Of a stretch of 64,000 nucleotides of DNA, positions 24,401-38,861 are shown piece by piece. Each line of letters begins with the position of its first letter. The first letter of the stretch is position 1. Source of the DNA: Diprion similis (Eukaryota > Arthropoda > Insecta > Hymenoptera > Diprionidae). Under the pieces are notes generated by a model, which was given only the letters and a program-made list of their open reading frames with translations, made no database searches and was not told the origin of the DNA. Where the stretch lies: the NCBI RefSeq assembly GCF_021155765.1, contig NC_060105.1:7853001-7917000 (forward strand), in the 5' to 3' direction. Both the position numbers and the translations under genes were made by a program.

Positions 24401-27400
24401 CATAGTATTATCGAATGGGTTGAGAGTTTCTGCCTGCAATTAAAGGAAGAAAGAAAATGAATGAGTAACACCGTTTGCATTGCTTTCTTTTATGTCTGGT
24501 TTTGAATGATAAAGATGTGTGTATGTGAATGTGTATGTTACTGTTAGGAAATAAGTATAATTAATAAGTCTGTATTACTTATTAGGCATAAGTGGATAGA
24601 TAAATGAAAGAAAGTATATCACAACGTACCCTCGTCAAACCGTTCTCTTCTGACTTCAAATGCAAAACCAAGGATGACGGAAAAAATAATGCAAAAAAGA
24701 GAAAACAGCGTGTTAATTATAAACAACACAAAACACATAAAAGTGCACATACCTTGGAGGAAATGCGTTATTTGTTTTAGTCGGTGCATTAACGTTGATA
24801 ACATTAATAATAATTATGTAAGATGCAACGCATCGATGATATGGCAAAAAAAGATTAAAAATTTTTTGGTATGCGACCCACGAATTGTTAAAAACAAATT
24901 GTGACAATATCAAATAAAGAATTGGTACAAAAATACATACAGCCGATTCGAAATTCAATCTTTCACACGTTCCCCCGCCTGATTTTCTTACCTCCTGAAG
25001 GACCCGTTTCAGTTTAAGGAGCATTGTCTTTATGGAGACTATGTCCTGAAACATATATTGATACGTGCCACGTTCCAGCCTCAAGCTTCCCTCATCTCCA
25101 GAGTCAAGACTCGGCGATTGAATCTGTAATCCGGCAAGAAAGCCGCAGGTAATTATTTTCTGCTTGAAATTCAATGAGAGAGAAAAGAAGCAAAAAGACA
25201 AATTTCATAATGCCAGCCTCATTCAAACTTTAACAATTTATTTCCTCGACTAAAAAAAATCTGCACATTACGTTTCTCGGAGGCCTCAAGGGACTAGAAA
25301 CTTGACGAGATCGCACGCTGTCCAAAGAACGAGGTGAATCTGTCCCGGATCTGCTTCGCAATAACCTGGACGTCCTACCGCTACCGATTCTGAAATCAAA
25401 AAAATATAAAAAAAAGTTGATTAATTTTAATCCATATGAAACGATTCTCAGATAATCGAGCCAATGGTTTCATTCATTAAAAGAATCATATTGAATTTAG
25501 TAACGTTATCTTCAAAGATAACGATTCATGCTAAAGAAAAGCCTTCATTTCGCGATTTTTCAACTGTCTGAAATTTGATAAACTGTAATAAAACAAACCA
25601 CACTCACATTTTGAAATCTTAGTTCCTTAAAAATAGTTGTAAAATTAAGAAAATAGTGATTTAGTCCTCAATATTTAGTTACGATAACGTTCCTAACATC
25701 AACCTCGTTAAAAATGAATACAAATAGAAAAAAAGAAAATACAAATAAAATATATATATAAAGAAAAGAACGAAGAAAACAACAAAGATGAAAGCGCAGA
25801 TCATCAGCATCCCTACCAAACCCAGTTTACTTAGGTTTACAATTGAAAGGCATTTCAGCACACGAATACTGTATCTTATTATACCAATATTTTCTAACAA
25901 TATTGCATAACGTAGGATAATAAACAAGGCTACCTCCCACGTTCGCACATGGCACGAATAGCGACGGAATTAGCCAAGTTTGGGGTGCTATTGTTGACAA
26001 AAGTGGCGGGTTGTCTGGGTTGTCTTGGAGGCGGTGAACCTCCGGTCGGCGTCGTGCTCTCCGACGACAAGCCAGAGTCTTCCCCATCGTTAGAGATTGA
26101 GATCGAGGTATCATTAATTGTCGATCGTGTTCTCGAAGAGGAGCTAAAGGTCGTTCGTTTCCTGGCCCCACGACCCGCTGTACTCTCCGAAGACGAAGAC
26201 ATGTTCTATGCTTTTTAACAACTAGTGTAGGTATCCAATTTCCAAAGGAATTACTTAAAAAATTACATTCCGAAGTAATATTCAAATTTTTTACCGCGAT
26301 AAATCGTATACGGTTTAAATTCGACGTTTATATGTATAGATATACATGGACTTTGTCGAGCAGTTCGTGACAATTTCAACACCTACAGCTATAACGGCAA
26401 GAGAAAAGTAGAAATTGCAGGGATTGAATCATCCTAGATTACAGGTGATTACACCGGTCTATGCATGTTATCAAATCGAATTGACGGTTCACTCTGCGTC
26501 ACATTAGTTACGACTAGAACACCGGATGCACTCCGGAGCAGCTTAATTTATTACATAAACATTAATATCCGAGCTACGCCCACCGTGTACCAAGACTTTC
26601 AGTTACTGCAGCTTACATGCAACAACAAAATACCGTTGAAATTAGTTACTTCTTGAAGTGCAAAAACTGCAAGTATTACGCGTGTTTTTCATTGTACTTT
26701 TGCACACGACGATGATGCTTTAATTTTACTCCGCAGCTATTCATTCCCGCTACTACTTTTATGGTAAAATCCTTAAAAATGAAGAAATCAAGTCGTAACT
26801 GCGAGAGGTTTACAAATTATCGCTGCAAACAAACAACGTGACGACACCTGTTTGACGTCATTAAAGTAAATTGGAAACTCCCTGGCACCCGAGTCACTGT
26901 TTGCAGGCAATATTAGATTAGGAAAGACTCGAGGTGGTCAGCTAACTGCCCGTCGAATGGTTTATCGTTAGCTGCAACGAACTCGTTCAAAAGACACGTG
27001 CAGCCGGATCGAATAAGATTATCGCACGGTGCAGTTGCGGATTTCAAAGATTCGCTTCATCGCTGCGAAAAATATGTCCGCAGCAACGCGAAACTCCGAC
27101 GAAGTGACACTGCGGTCGGAAAATCGCAGGATTCGCCATGGCTGCATATACATAGATAGATATATATATATGTACGTATATATATATATATATATATGCG
27201 TGTGTGTGTATACATATACGTATATACGACGGTAAATATCTGCGCAAGCGTTTCGCAGCCGCGAGAATCGGCCGCTCGATAACGCGGCTAGCCGTCTCTG
27301 GGAAGGAGGCAAAAAGAGTGGGACGGAAGTGGAGGAATTCCCTCCTTTCAAGGATATAATATTGTTCTATGATATATGATGAAAATCGCACTGGCGTACC

Positions 27401-29840
27401 ACGATTAGTTAATTGGGTGGGAGAAATTTTTCCAAAAAGTAAAAAGATCGATTTTCAGGAAAACACGGTCTTCGAGATGCGAAGTTTCAAAATTATGAGC
27501 CTGAAGTTGGTTTAATAAATGTTATTGTAATGATTAACCTGTCGGAAAAAATGTTATTTTACAATGGCAGAGGTGTCTGGATAATTGAGTAATTCGCACT
27601 AAGACAAGAGATATTCATCTTTTCAAAACTTGACTACTTCAGTTACTATAAATATGCAAAACAGTCATTTCTCCCCCCAACGTTAACGATGCTAACTTCA
27701 GCCTCATTCAAAATTACAGGCCACGGAAAATACCTCATTACTGAAAGTTTTTTTTTTTTTCCTCTTTCTCATGCGTTCACTCATGTCTGTGTGAAACAGA
27801 AGAACTGAAAAATTAACGAGATTCTTTCACGGTTCTAAATTGGTTTGGTGAATAAATATACGTTGTTAATCTTGAAATTAGCTTACGACAAAGTTAAAAT
27901 ACGAAAAAAAAAATAACACTGTCAAACAATTTTTGTTTCTGTTTTTATTATCAGTAGCCTGTTCATTTCTCAACTCCAAGATTTGCAAATAAAAAAGTTT
28001 CCAACGATCAAAATCAACGAATTCTTCCTTTATATATCCGCACGATCGCTGACTTCAAATTTAAAAAATCCAAATTTGTTTCGGTATATATATAACAACG
28101 AGGGGAATACTATACGATTATAAACGGTTGGTTTAAGCCGGGCGAAGTAGCAACCTCTGTTGACCTTCGTACCATCCGAATGGTACCCTCCATGTATTTC
28201 ATCTTCAGAGTAAAACCAAGAAGCGTGAAAATCATCTTTCGCGGTAAGTCGGTGTGGCACAAGTACTTCGGCAATGGAGAACTCTAGAAGCGTTTTGCTG
28301 CATCTGAATGGTCTGCCAGGTGAGCAACAAGACCTCGTCACAAGGTCTTGAAGGAGATGAACCGAGAAGATTTCGCCCCGTGCGCCCGTTAGAAACATAC
28401 ATGGAGGTTCTCTCTTACCCGAGGATGAACATTTTGTGAGCTTATTTCTTCTCCGCGATATAACGACCACAATACCGCATCGTGTGAATTGCATGTAAAG
28501 CACACAGAATTCGGATGAAATATTATTCTTGCGCATAAGTAAAATTTACTGGATAGCTGAACAATGGTCGAGTAAAATTACGACTCAAGTGCAAATTAAA
28601 CAAGAGTCCCATGAGAAGCAATTACACACGTTTTTCTCCCCTTATTTCTATCCCCGTGTATTTCGCCTCATTATGCCCCCTCGTTCTTTGTCTTGATGGC
28701 TTCCCTTTACGTAATCGGAAAATACGATCGCATACTCGTTTGCATTATGTAAAAGACTACACCGTGTTGTAATTCGCGATTTCAAGTCACGCGGCTTCTG
28801 CCAGTAGGGCCTTCGGAAAACGGATTATATACCGGTCTAACAACAACAACAACAACAACAATAATAATAATAACAACAACAATAGTGACAATGTTGCGTC
28901 AAAAGTCACTCAAAGTTTTAATTCCTCATACACAGGTTTCTGCTATAAAAAAAAGCGCCAAAAATCGCTAATCGTCAATGGATCAGATGTTCTAAAAGCT
29001 CTTTAGCTTACACACTCTATATCTTTATCTCTATCTCTCTCTCTCAATCAACGTCAAAGTCAAATCGAGTTTCTTTGGCAGCGTAAGTTTGCCGACGTAG
29101 TTTGCCAAGAGCGACATGAGCCGGCACTAGCCAAAAATTCACTTCCTTCTACAGGCAGTTCCAAATTCAATCTGCGATTACTCAAAGGTTGGGCCTCGAG
29201 GCATAATTTACACATCACTCCACCACGCGGGCTTGGCGTACAGTATTTTAATTATATTATTTGAAACAGTACCGCATTCAATCAATAAAATAGAACCCAA
29301 CCTGAAATACAGCGTATATAGAATTAATTCAGAGTTGCCACCATAAAGAATCGAATTGAAATTATCTTCCAAGTTGTTATACGTTTTCAATTGAAAAAAA
29401 AAAAGAAATTCAAAAAAGTAAGCTAAGATTGCGGACTAGCATTCTGCACGTGAAACTAATAAACTATATAAGTTGTAGAGTAGAAACAATGCTAAAATCC
29501 TTTCCTCATAAACAAACGACGATAAAAGACTTTGCAGAATCTATATATCTACATCGAATATCGTTGAGTCAGACGATCCGCGAAAACGTAGCTATGGTGA
29601 AAAACTGAAAATCAAGGGGATAGTCACCGAGGGTTTAAAGGGGGGGACGAGAATTTCCGGCGCGGGTCGATTTTACGGCAGGGGATGCAGCCGACTCACT
29701 CTTAAATTCTTTCTACTCAAACGGGGGAACAGCCAAAAGCTAACCCGACGATTCTTCACTCCCCTAGACTTGGACGCTTTTGCGTTTGGCTCGTGCACCC
29801 CTCCGCAGTTTGCACTTGCCAAAAATCACCCCCTTTCAGT

Positions 29841-29872
<32 letters not shown>

Positions 29873-32388
29873 CACCCATCAACCCCCGCCAAACGCCTGG
29901 GTTACATGGCAATCATGAATGTATGCGTATACATACTCGCGGGGTTGATGCAGCGTTCAATATCTACATATATATGTATATACTACGTATAGTAGTATAT
30001 ATATGTATATATATATATATTGGGTATTGGACCCCCGAGAGGCAGGGGGGGGGGGCATGGACTGACTCGTGCACGGCTCACAGCTGGCGTTCGTCTTTGT
30101 TTGTTCGATCAAACGCACTATTATATATACCTATATACTATGTACCACATAGATATGTAATATGGATGTTGCTATTTCTTTGATATCGTAGAGAGCAGAA
30201 TTTTTTTCACTGAATTTAAAAGCTCGTTACTTCGTTTCATTTATTTAGTTCCTCCCCCCTTGCGGCAAGTTTTTTTCTGGTTTAATTTTTTTATTTTTTT
30301 TGCAAGAGGAGAAAGGAAAATACTGCAGACTGATTAAATAAACGTTTAAAATTGTGATAAATTATCTACCGTATATAGAGAAAGATGTTCATTATACTTT
30401 TTTCGTTTATACAATGCGATTTCTGATAAATGTGAGTAAAAAGAGAGACGGAGGGAGAGAGGAAAAAAAACGCAGTTTCAGAAATTGGAACCGGAAATAA
30501 CGACGAATCTTCTTCACGTCTCTATTAATGGAGTGCTGGTATTGATTGGTGACTTTGTATGACTATATGCATGTAACGTGCATGTATTCGTATGCAGCAT
30601 ACGTGTACACATATAGTCTTATCGATCAGACGGGATTAATTTACGAAGCGTTATAAGGTAAACTGCTGTAGGATGCGATAAAACCGAATTATCGCTCGCT
30701 TGCCTATCGCAACTTAGAGACACTGGAATGACCAAGTTCGTTGATTGTGATTCGGGGCTGACAAGAAAAGCAAAGTGAGAAGCGACGTGATTAGACATAA
30801 TTTTTACAAGGCTGAACTGCGTGAGTAACGTTAACGTAACGAAAAATCGTGGAATAAATAAATCGTTCCACAATATTAATTCAACAATTTTCAAGTGGTT
30901 TGATTTTCAAAATATTATCTTACCAGCTGAATTTCAAACAATATCCTAAAGATTTTCCCAAATACGTATCGTCGAAGTAAAGTTGCTAAGTTCAATCTCA
31001 TACATTTCTTTACTATCCGTTATCGTTATCGTTTTTGCTGTCGAAGTAAGATCGTTACAGATCAAAGTACGCTTACAGAGTGTATAATACATATACTTAC
31101 TACTTATTAAATATACACTACATCACACATAAATCTGTGAAATGATTCACCGTTAATCTCCTGAGTCCACGACGCGAAACGAACAAGGCCTAACTTCTTA
31201 TTCCAGCGTTACACAGTGCAACGACATTATCCTGACAATGGGGATTTCGTATCTTTGTTAGCCTTAAACCACGGGCCAATGCCGTTTACAATAAATATAG
31301 ATAACAATAAGTTTCCCGCCTTATTATTCAGCTATATAAATTGCAACGATACTCAACCCCAGCTCGTGTTAATTAGGTATATCACAATGCGTCACGTCTT
31401 GATTAGACATTATTATAACACAGTATGTAATTTATAACAAACCAACGTTTGAATCGTTCCGAAATTATAACTTAAATAATATATATAGTTATATTTTTTT
31501 TCATTTTGCTTCTTTCTTTTTTCGTCGATATAAATCAACACTATATTTCGGATCAATCGTTGATTTGAAAGTTTTGCATTTTGTAAAGTATAATTTAGTG
31601 AGTAAAATAAATTTAACAGCGAAAAACACTTCGTCGCGTCAATCCATTCATTCGTTGCAAATCGCACTTCATTTTATTAAACATAACGAGCGCTTCCGTG
31701 CCGGATTCATGAAGAGTGAACGGCGCACTTAGCAGTAACAGTATATTTATAGTACATATCAATTACAAGTTACAACCGCAAGATGCTGTAACTCAGCGCA
31801 TGTATCGTTTCTCCGCAGATTTTACAAGGACTGACCGTAAAATCGTTTAGAAAAAAATAAATAAAAAAAAATCGACGTCGAAATCGGTGTTCATGAATTG
31901 ATTCGGTATATACATATATAACAAAAAAAAAAAAAAAAAAAAAAAAAAGGGAAATCGTCGGAATATTTCCTTGAGAGAATAACGACTTTAAAGTTTTTTT
32001 TCCTCGTCGATGTTGTTTATCGTATACTTTGGTCAGCCGCGATTGTAATGAGAAGGTAAGAAAAAAATAAAAATAAAAATAAAAACATAAAATAAAAATT
32101 TCTCGCGGAGTTAATTTTCTTTTTTAACCTTATATTTGTGTGCGCAATCCAAAGCTTTGTCACAAGCCGCGTTTCGATGCCGGTGAAATGAACCGTAAAA
32201 TAGTTTTGACTTCTTTTATATACTGTTTAATGGATACAGATATCAGAGAATCGATATTCGACCTACGTTTTATTATACCTTCAATATACATAGGTTCGTA
32301 TAATATCGTATCAACCGCGAACTTGTCTCGTCGTTATAGGTTTGCAAAACCACAGTCAGGGATAATAATAAAAACTAAAAAATAAGAG

Positions 32389-32419
<31 letters not shown>

Positions 32420-35099
32420 TGGTCGCGATGTACCTAGTTGGAGGCAGGTTGTTACAAGTACGTATAGACGTTCAAAGTGGCAAGAAACTGTCCGATCATT
32501 CCCACCTGGTACCTACACCGTCAACTAGTAACGCTCTGAATAACGCGATAAAACGACTAAACAATGGCTGCCGTAAGGTAGATCTTATTCCCTATCCTTT
32601 TCGTCTGTACGTGTGATACTGGATATAAAAAGAATGGAAAGAATTCTTTGTGTTTTTTCATTCGAATATTATGCAACTTTAGTTCCGGTCTTGCGTAAGA
32701 CTTGAAAAAAAAGAAAAAAAAAAAAAACAATAATTCCTATTGCGGTCAAAGTGTGTAATAATTAATTAATAATGTAATTAACATGAGGTTAAAAAGTGTA
32801 TGAATTAAGGAGAAGAATAATCAACGAGGTGTTAATTCGAGGAATTGAAAAACCGAAATCGCATTACTTCCGCAAATTTTTCAAACATTAGGTCTCGATT
32901 CTGTGACGATGGTGTTCGGTATAACGAGACTCGTTCACCTTGAACCAAATATAAGGCCTGAATTTTTTAAGGCTACACGAGAAGAGTATTTTAATAGAAT
33001 AATTAATAAACTGACCGCAAATTTTGTAAAAATCAGACGTACTTACGTTTTACACGATTGGAAATTCTCATCTTATATCACGAATGCTATGTGTATGGTA
33101 ATAATAAAGAAAAAAAAAAAAAACCATGAAAAGATTTAGAAAAAAAAAAGAAGAATAAATTAAGAAAAAAACCAGGGCTATTTTCACATAACGGAAAGAC
33201 CGTCACGTGGAAACAGCTTCACCTCACCCGGCTTATTGTTAGCCGAAGAAGAACCGACGGACACGCTCTCTGACCCCAGATGAAACTGTTTGACAACAGC
33301 GACCGCGGGAAAAGCAAAGTACTAGTCAAGAAATTGAAGAATGCACGTTACAAAATACAACGGTCTGACGACAGAAATAGTTGAATTTTCTAAAATTTCT
33401 CTTTTTTTCTGCAAAAAAGTTTTTTTTTTTTTTTTTTAGAAATAATCGTTGAAAGTACGAAGAACAATTTTTTTTTGTTGTACGGAAAAATTGATGTGTA
33501 CATTCCTTTCATTTTATTTTTAAAAGTTCCGAGTGTTGATGTTGGTTGGAAAATTTTTATTTTTTTCCTAGTAAGTTCGATTACTTAGAGATTTTCGAAA
33601 ATTTCCTTTATAAGAATTTTTAGGGAAAAGATAAAAGAAATTAGTGAATTTAGTTACATAAATAGTGAAGGCTAAGAAAAAAATAAATACGTAACGTATA
33701 GCGTAACATTGTTTGTATATATATATATATATATGCGTATAGCAAAAAGTGTTGCAGTTAATCGAACAACGAGCGGGCGGTTACGAAATTTATACGAAAG
33801 TAGGTACGAAAGTTGATATGGGTATTGAGAAAATTTCAACGCTTCAGAAAACGTTGAAAATTGTTCAAGTAATGCAAGCGGTTGCATCCAGAGATTGCAT
33901 GACTCGATTTTTACGGTGGTAAAAAATTATTAACTAGCACGACGAGTGTGCAAAAGGAAATTGTTGGTGAATAAAGATCAGAAAAAAAAATAACTCGCAA
34001 GTAATAAAACAGGAAGAGATTTCAGATTTCTCGATAATTGGCAAAAACTTGAAACTGTGGTAATTTCGGCATGGCAGAAATTTATGTTTAGAATAATAAT
34101 ATAAAGACTTACGATAGCCTGCAAGTGTATTGCCGGAAATAGGATTTGTCACGAATTACAAAGATTTAGTAGCTCGAGACGAGTTCGACGATCTTTAAAA
34201 TCGGATCATTGCTTTTCAGGCCACATCTAATTCTTCCTTTCTCAAACGAATCGCGTTGATCAACCGTTTAATTTTACACAAAAATTTCAAGTTTCGCTGA
34301 ATACCAAAAATTCTCTCCGCACTCAAATAAAATACGATCACGTATAAACGTAATTTTACTTTTTTAACCAAAATTCCCTCTCAGACAGCGTTTTTTTTTC
34401 ACCATTCAACTTATAATTCTACCGACTGAATTTCAGACGTACAAACATCGTCTCAATTTGAACGGCACGCGAATAGGTCAGGAAAACTAGGAAAAGAGGT
34501 AAAAACTAAAGAAAAAAAAAAAATTCAAAAACATAATTAAATGCCGCAGTAAAAAATTCGTAGCATGACAATTCGTATTCCACCTAAAATTAGCCTCACA
34601 TAGCTGACATTGGTTTATCTCTTCGTAAGGTTGAATGTATAATACATTAACTATATTGTTGCCATCATTATTATTATTAGAAAAGCAAATATTTCACTGG
34701 CACGCAAATAGTTATGTACATGTACATTAATCATGCAAATATAATTCTTCCGCCCGACTTTCTATATACTTTTTTAACCACGACATTCCAATATAACTGA
34801 TATAAACGATCGCATCTTCCATACCCAAGTACGTTACTGTAATTTTTTTCTTCATTCCTTGAGACGTTTATATATGGGAAAAAAGACTAAGTACGTTTAA
34901 TTGAATTTACGAAATAATAAAACAACAAAAAAATAGTTTATCGATCGTTTTTTAACCTTACAGCAACACAAAGACGATTTTTTTCCATTCTATACTTTTT
35001 CTTTCTGCTCTTTTTGCATATGTAGGAAAGTTGAAAATTAAAGGATATCTCAAAATTTCAGACCCACCGAAATTCTATGGATATAAATTTAATTACAGC

Positions 35100-35139
<40 letters not shown>

Positions 35140-38100
35140 TAACAATAACAACATATTCTTCGTAAATAATTGGATTTATAATAAAAAATATTATATTTGG
35201 AATATGATAAATTACGTTTGATAAATCAAACTAAGGAACATAATATTATTATAATTAATTAATTTATACAAGACAATTTAAATATTACGCAATGTTTAGG
35301 TTAATTAATATTCAACGGAAGTAGCTTGAGAAAAAAAACAAAAAAAAAAAAAAAGAAGAAGTTATTCGACCCGACACTGCGCGGTATGTATAATACACCT
35401 CCACACATGTATATACATACATAAGATAAATAAATAATGCAAGTATATGTAGATATATGCTTATAAGTTTGTAAACTGCGCGGAACATGCAAAGTGTAAA
35501 ATTAACAAATTCACTATACAATTTAAATAAAGAATTAATGAAAAATATAAAATAAGTTAATATATATATTTATATATAAATAAATAAATAAATAAATAAA
35601 GGAAGCCGTGTCCGAAAATGAAAAGTATACAAAAACGTGTGCGCAATTCCCTGTTAGTTCGTGAAAAAAAAAAAAATTTGGTTAATAAAAAGGGAAATTC
35701 AGCAAAAAAAATGACGAAATTTCCTGCGCTCTCCGTGTTAAAATGAGAATTGAGATACGCAAACGACTTCGTTTCACAATGAATCTGAAAAAGTTTACGA
35801 ATTCGACGCGTTACACGCGTCTGCTCTATTTAAACGAACGAGAAAATCAGCCTCGAGCAATGACGATATGTTAATTATATGTACTCTGCATTATACATAT
35901 GCATGTATCTCTTTACGTATGTATGTATATACATATTCGACGAGCTTCGGACACGGCGACCAGATTACCTCGTCTCGTTTCTCCAATTCCGTATCGGTAA
36001 GTAGAGTATAGACTATAGATTGAGAAAACCTGTACGCAACAGGTTTCAAAGATAAGCCTAACTTTTCTTTTAAACGATTTTACACGTATTTATATGTATT
36101 CTGGAATCATTCCGATCCAAGTTCACACAACAAAATTAAATCGATGAAATTAATTTCTACTGCGTTTTTTTTTTTTTTTTTTAAGTGGATGGGGGGTGGA
36201 GGGGATGCAGATTATATTATACGTTATTGCTATTTACCCGTTGGACGTTGACGAGTTTGTCGAATTGGCACTTGGCCCAGTAGTCGTCGATGCTGCAGGC
36301 TCCTTCATTTCGATTTTCCAACGGTACAAAGTTTTTCTCCAAAAATTTTTTTTATAACTTTCCCACAATTTTATACTTGTGTTTATTACTCTTTTTGCTT
36401 TTTTCTTTATATACTCATCCCGTTGTTATTATCCTTTCATAACGTTTTTCTTTTCTTCTTCTTCTTCTTCTTTTTCTTCTTCTTGTCTTTGGCACTTTCT
36501 GCAATTCTCGCTTTACGTATTCAATTTGTGCAGTTTTTTTTTGTTGTTTTTTCTTGTTGTTAATTTTTGCTTACGCTTTCCAACTTAGTTTGTTTGTTTG
36601 TTTTTTTTTTTGTTTTTATTGTTCTCTTTCCTTTGTCGATTCAACTTTCTTTACACGTTTCATGCATTAGTATACGATTTGATTACACATTATTATAAGG
36701 TACGTTGAGTTATACTGATTCTTTTGCATATAACAGACACGATGATTATTATAGTCCCTTTAAATAATGGCACGTGTGTATATTACTGATATAAATATAT
36801 TATGTTATTCGATTATATGTATTGGAATGTTAGAAATTTTGTTATCCTCCGTTTTTGTTACATATTCTTGCGTATCCATGCATACAAAACGTGATCATGT
36901 GGTAAGTTTATTTTTTTTTTTTTTTTTTATAACTTGAGTGAAATTATACAATCACTTTGTAACTATAAGAGATTTTTCTTATTCTCATTAATTACCATTC
37001 TTATTTCTCATGTATATATATAAACTTTTTTTTTTTTACCTCATTTTCCACCCAATTTTTATAATTTTTTTGGTTTGCTTTTCTATATTTTTTTTTGAAT
37101 AATTTGCTATACGACCGATAATAACGAATAGGATTCAACTTCACGATTTTTAATCACTATAATAATAATTGGTTCGGTTATACATGCTATAGCCATTGAT
37201 TGATATTACAGAGATATATATAGGTATATATTTTTTAATATAGCATATGTATCGAGTTCAGAAAATATGGAATACCTATTGGTGTAATATATATATATGT
37301 ATATATATATACACCTTATAATCTATATTACGCTTTTCTCGGCGCGAAAATTTAGACGAAAATTAATTTTCCCCTCACCCTGCATCGCTATGTTGTGTAG
37401 TTGAATTTAGTATATTTATATATATATATATGTATATATAATTACGTTATACGTAAACTGCGTATAATTATGATATTAGCGTATGCAATAACGTATTATC
37501 GTAATGCAAGTTTAAATTTCATTCGAAAAAGTCACGTGTAGTGTAATACAAGTATGTATACCTATGTTTCATTGATAAAGAGGTATTCAATCACTGTATA
37601 ATAAACAATCTCTCGTCGAATCTATTCAAGGTGATATTACATGCGAAATGTACAACAAATATAAACGATATTGTATCTAATTATTATCGGAAGAACTTAC
37701 GAACGACTACGTTTTTTCATACTAAAAAATGATCGGTTCAAAGTTATCATTCTTTATCCGTAACTTTAACTTTATCATTAGTCCCGTTTTTCTTTTGCTT
37801 TTCTTTTTTCTTTTTTTTCTTCTTCCATGTTTTTGTTCATAAATTTTTGCTACACGAGTGCTGCGTACGATACGTCGCTGTGAAATTTCCTACAATCATC
37901 GTTATGCCTGCAATCAGTGTTTTTCAGCCGAAAAAATTAGCTTTATCTTTTGCCTTTCCTACATTCAATCTCATTACCATTCGGATAAACGAATACCTGG
38001 TATATAAGTAGATATATAATCACTCGAATCACCGGCTAATTGTACATACGAAATTGAAAAAATACACTTTTCTCTATAACCCCCTGTAATTAACCGTCCT

Positions 38101-38830
38101 AATACTCTCTAATCATTAATTAGAGCTACAAAAGTTCGTTCGTTCGATTCGTTACTACAAAATTATGATAGTTATTTATTATCGTTTTGCTCCATGTGGT
38201 TTCTTTTTTTTGTTCTTTTCTTGTTTCGTCCCTTCGGTGATATTATTTCGTCATTATTATTATTATTATTATTATTGTTATTATTATTATTATTATTATT
38301 GTTAATATATTCGGAATTCATTTTGTTTTTTTTTTCCATTTGTCAGACGTTATAATGTTTGTGAAATTTTATGATTTTTACTTCACTCAATTTTTTTTTT
38401 TTTACCCCAATTTCCGTAACAATATTTATTTTGTCTGTTTCGTTCTTTGAGAAAAACTTTCTTTTTTTTTTTATCCCTCCGTACGAACACAAAAATCACT
38501 CCAACCCTCGTGATTTTATACTATAACAATTATTGGACATTAAAATTGGATATTAAAGAATACAGAATGAAAGAATCAACGTAGAAGAACAAACAGACAC
38601 AAAAAGACTGTCTACCGTGTACAGTGATAAAATTTAAAATACGAGACAGCATTGTTGGGATATTTTTTTTTTTCTCTCTTTCCTATATTTGTTCATTTCT
38701 TCCTCATTTTTTATTTATTTATTTATTTATTTTTTGTTCTTGTTATCGTTGCCGTTGTTGTCGTTTAATTTCTTGCTTCCTCTTGATCGTATCAATTATA
38801 ATCCCCGAGACTGTTACACTAATTTATTTG

Positions 38831-38861
<31 letters not shown>

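Larger units (their letters stand above)
26203..31900. other. Left part of the 17.9-kb CCSER intron
   Basis: Mostly AT-rich. CpG-richer patches at 26.9-27.35 kb (possible promoter of the short CCSER form) and 28.1-28.5 kb (a 168-codon minus frame with no recognised homology, plus a hairpin at about 28331-28353) stand out. A 30-C run and (TA)n tracts lie at 29.8-30.0 kb. No gene assignable. Confidence 0.5.

Noticed and set aside
29770..30183. Plus-strand frame with a poly-Pro block
   Set aside because: The prolines come from the C30 run, and the rest is TA repeat; no other sign of coding.
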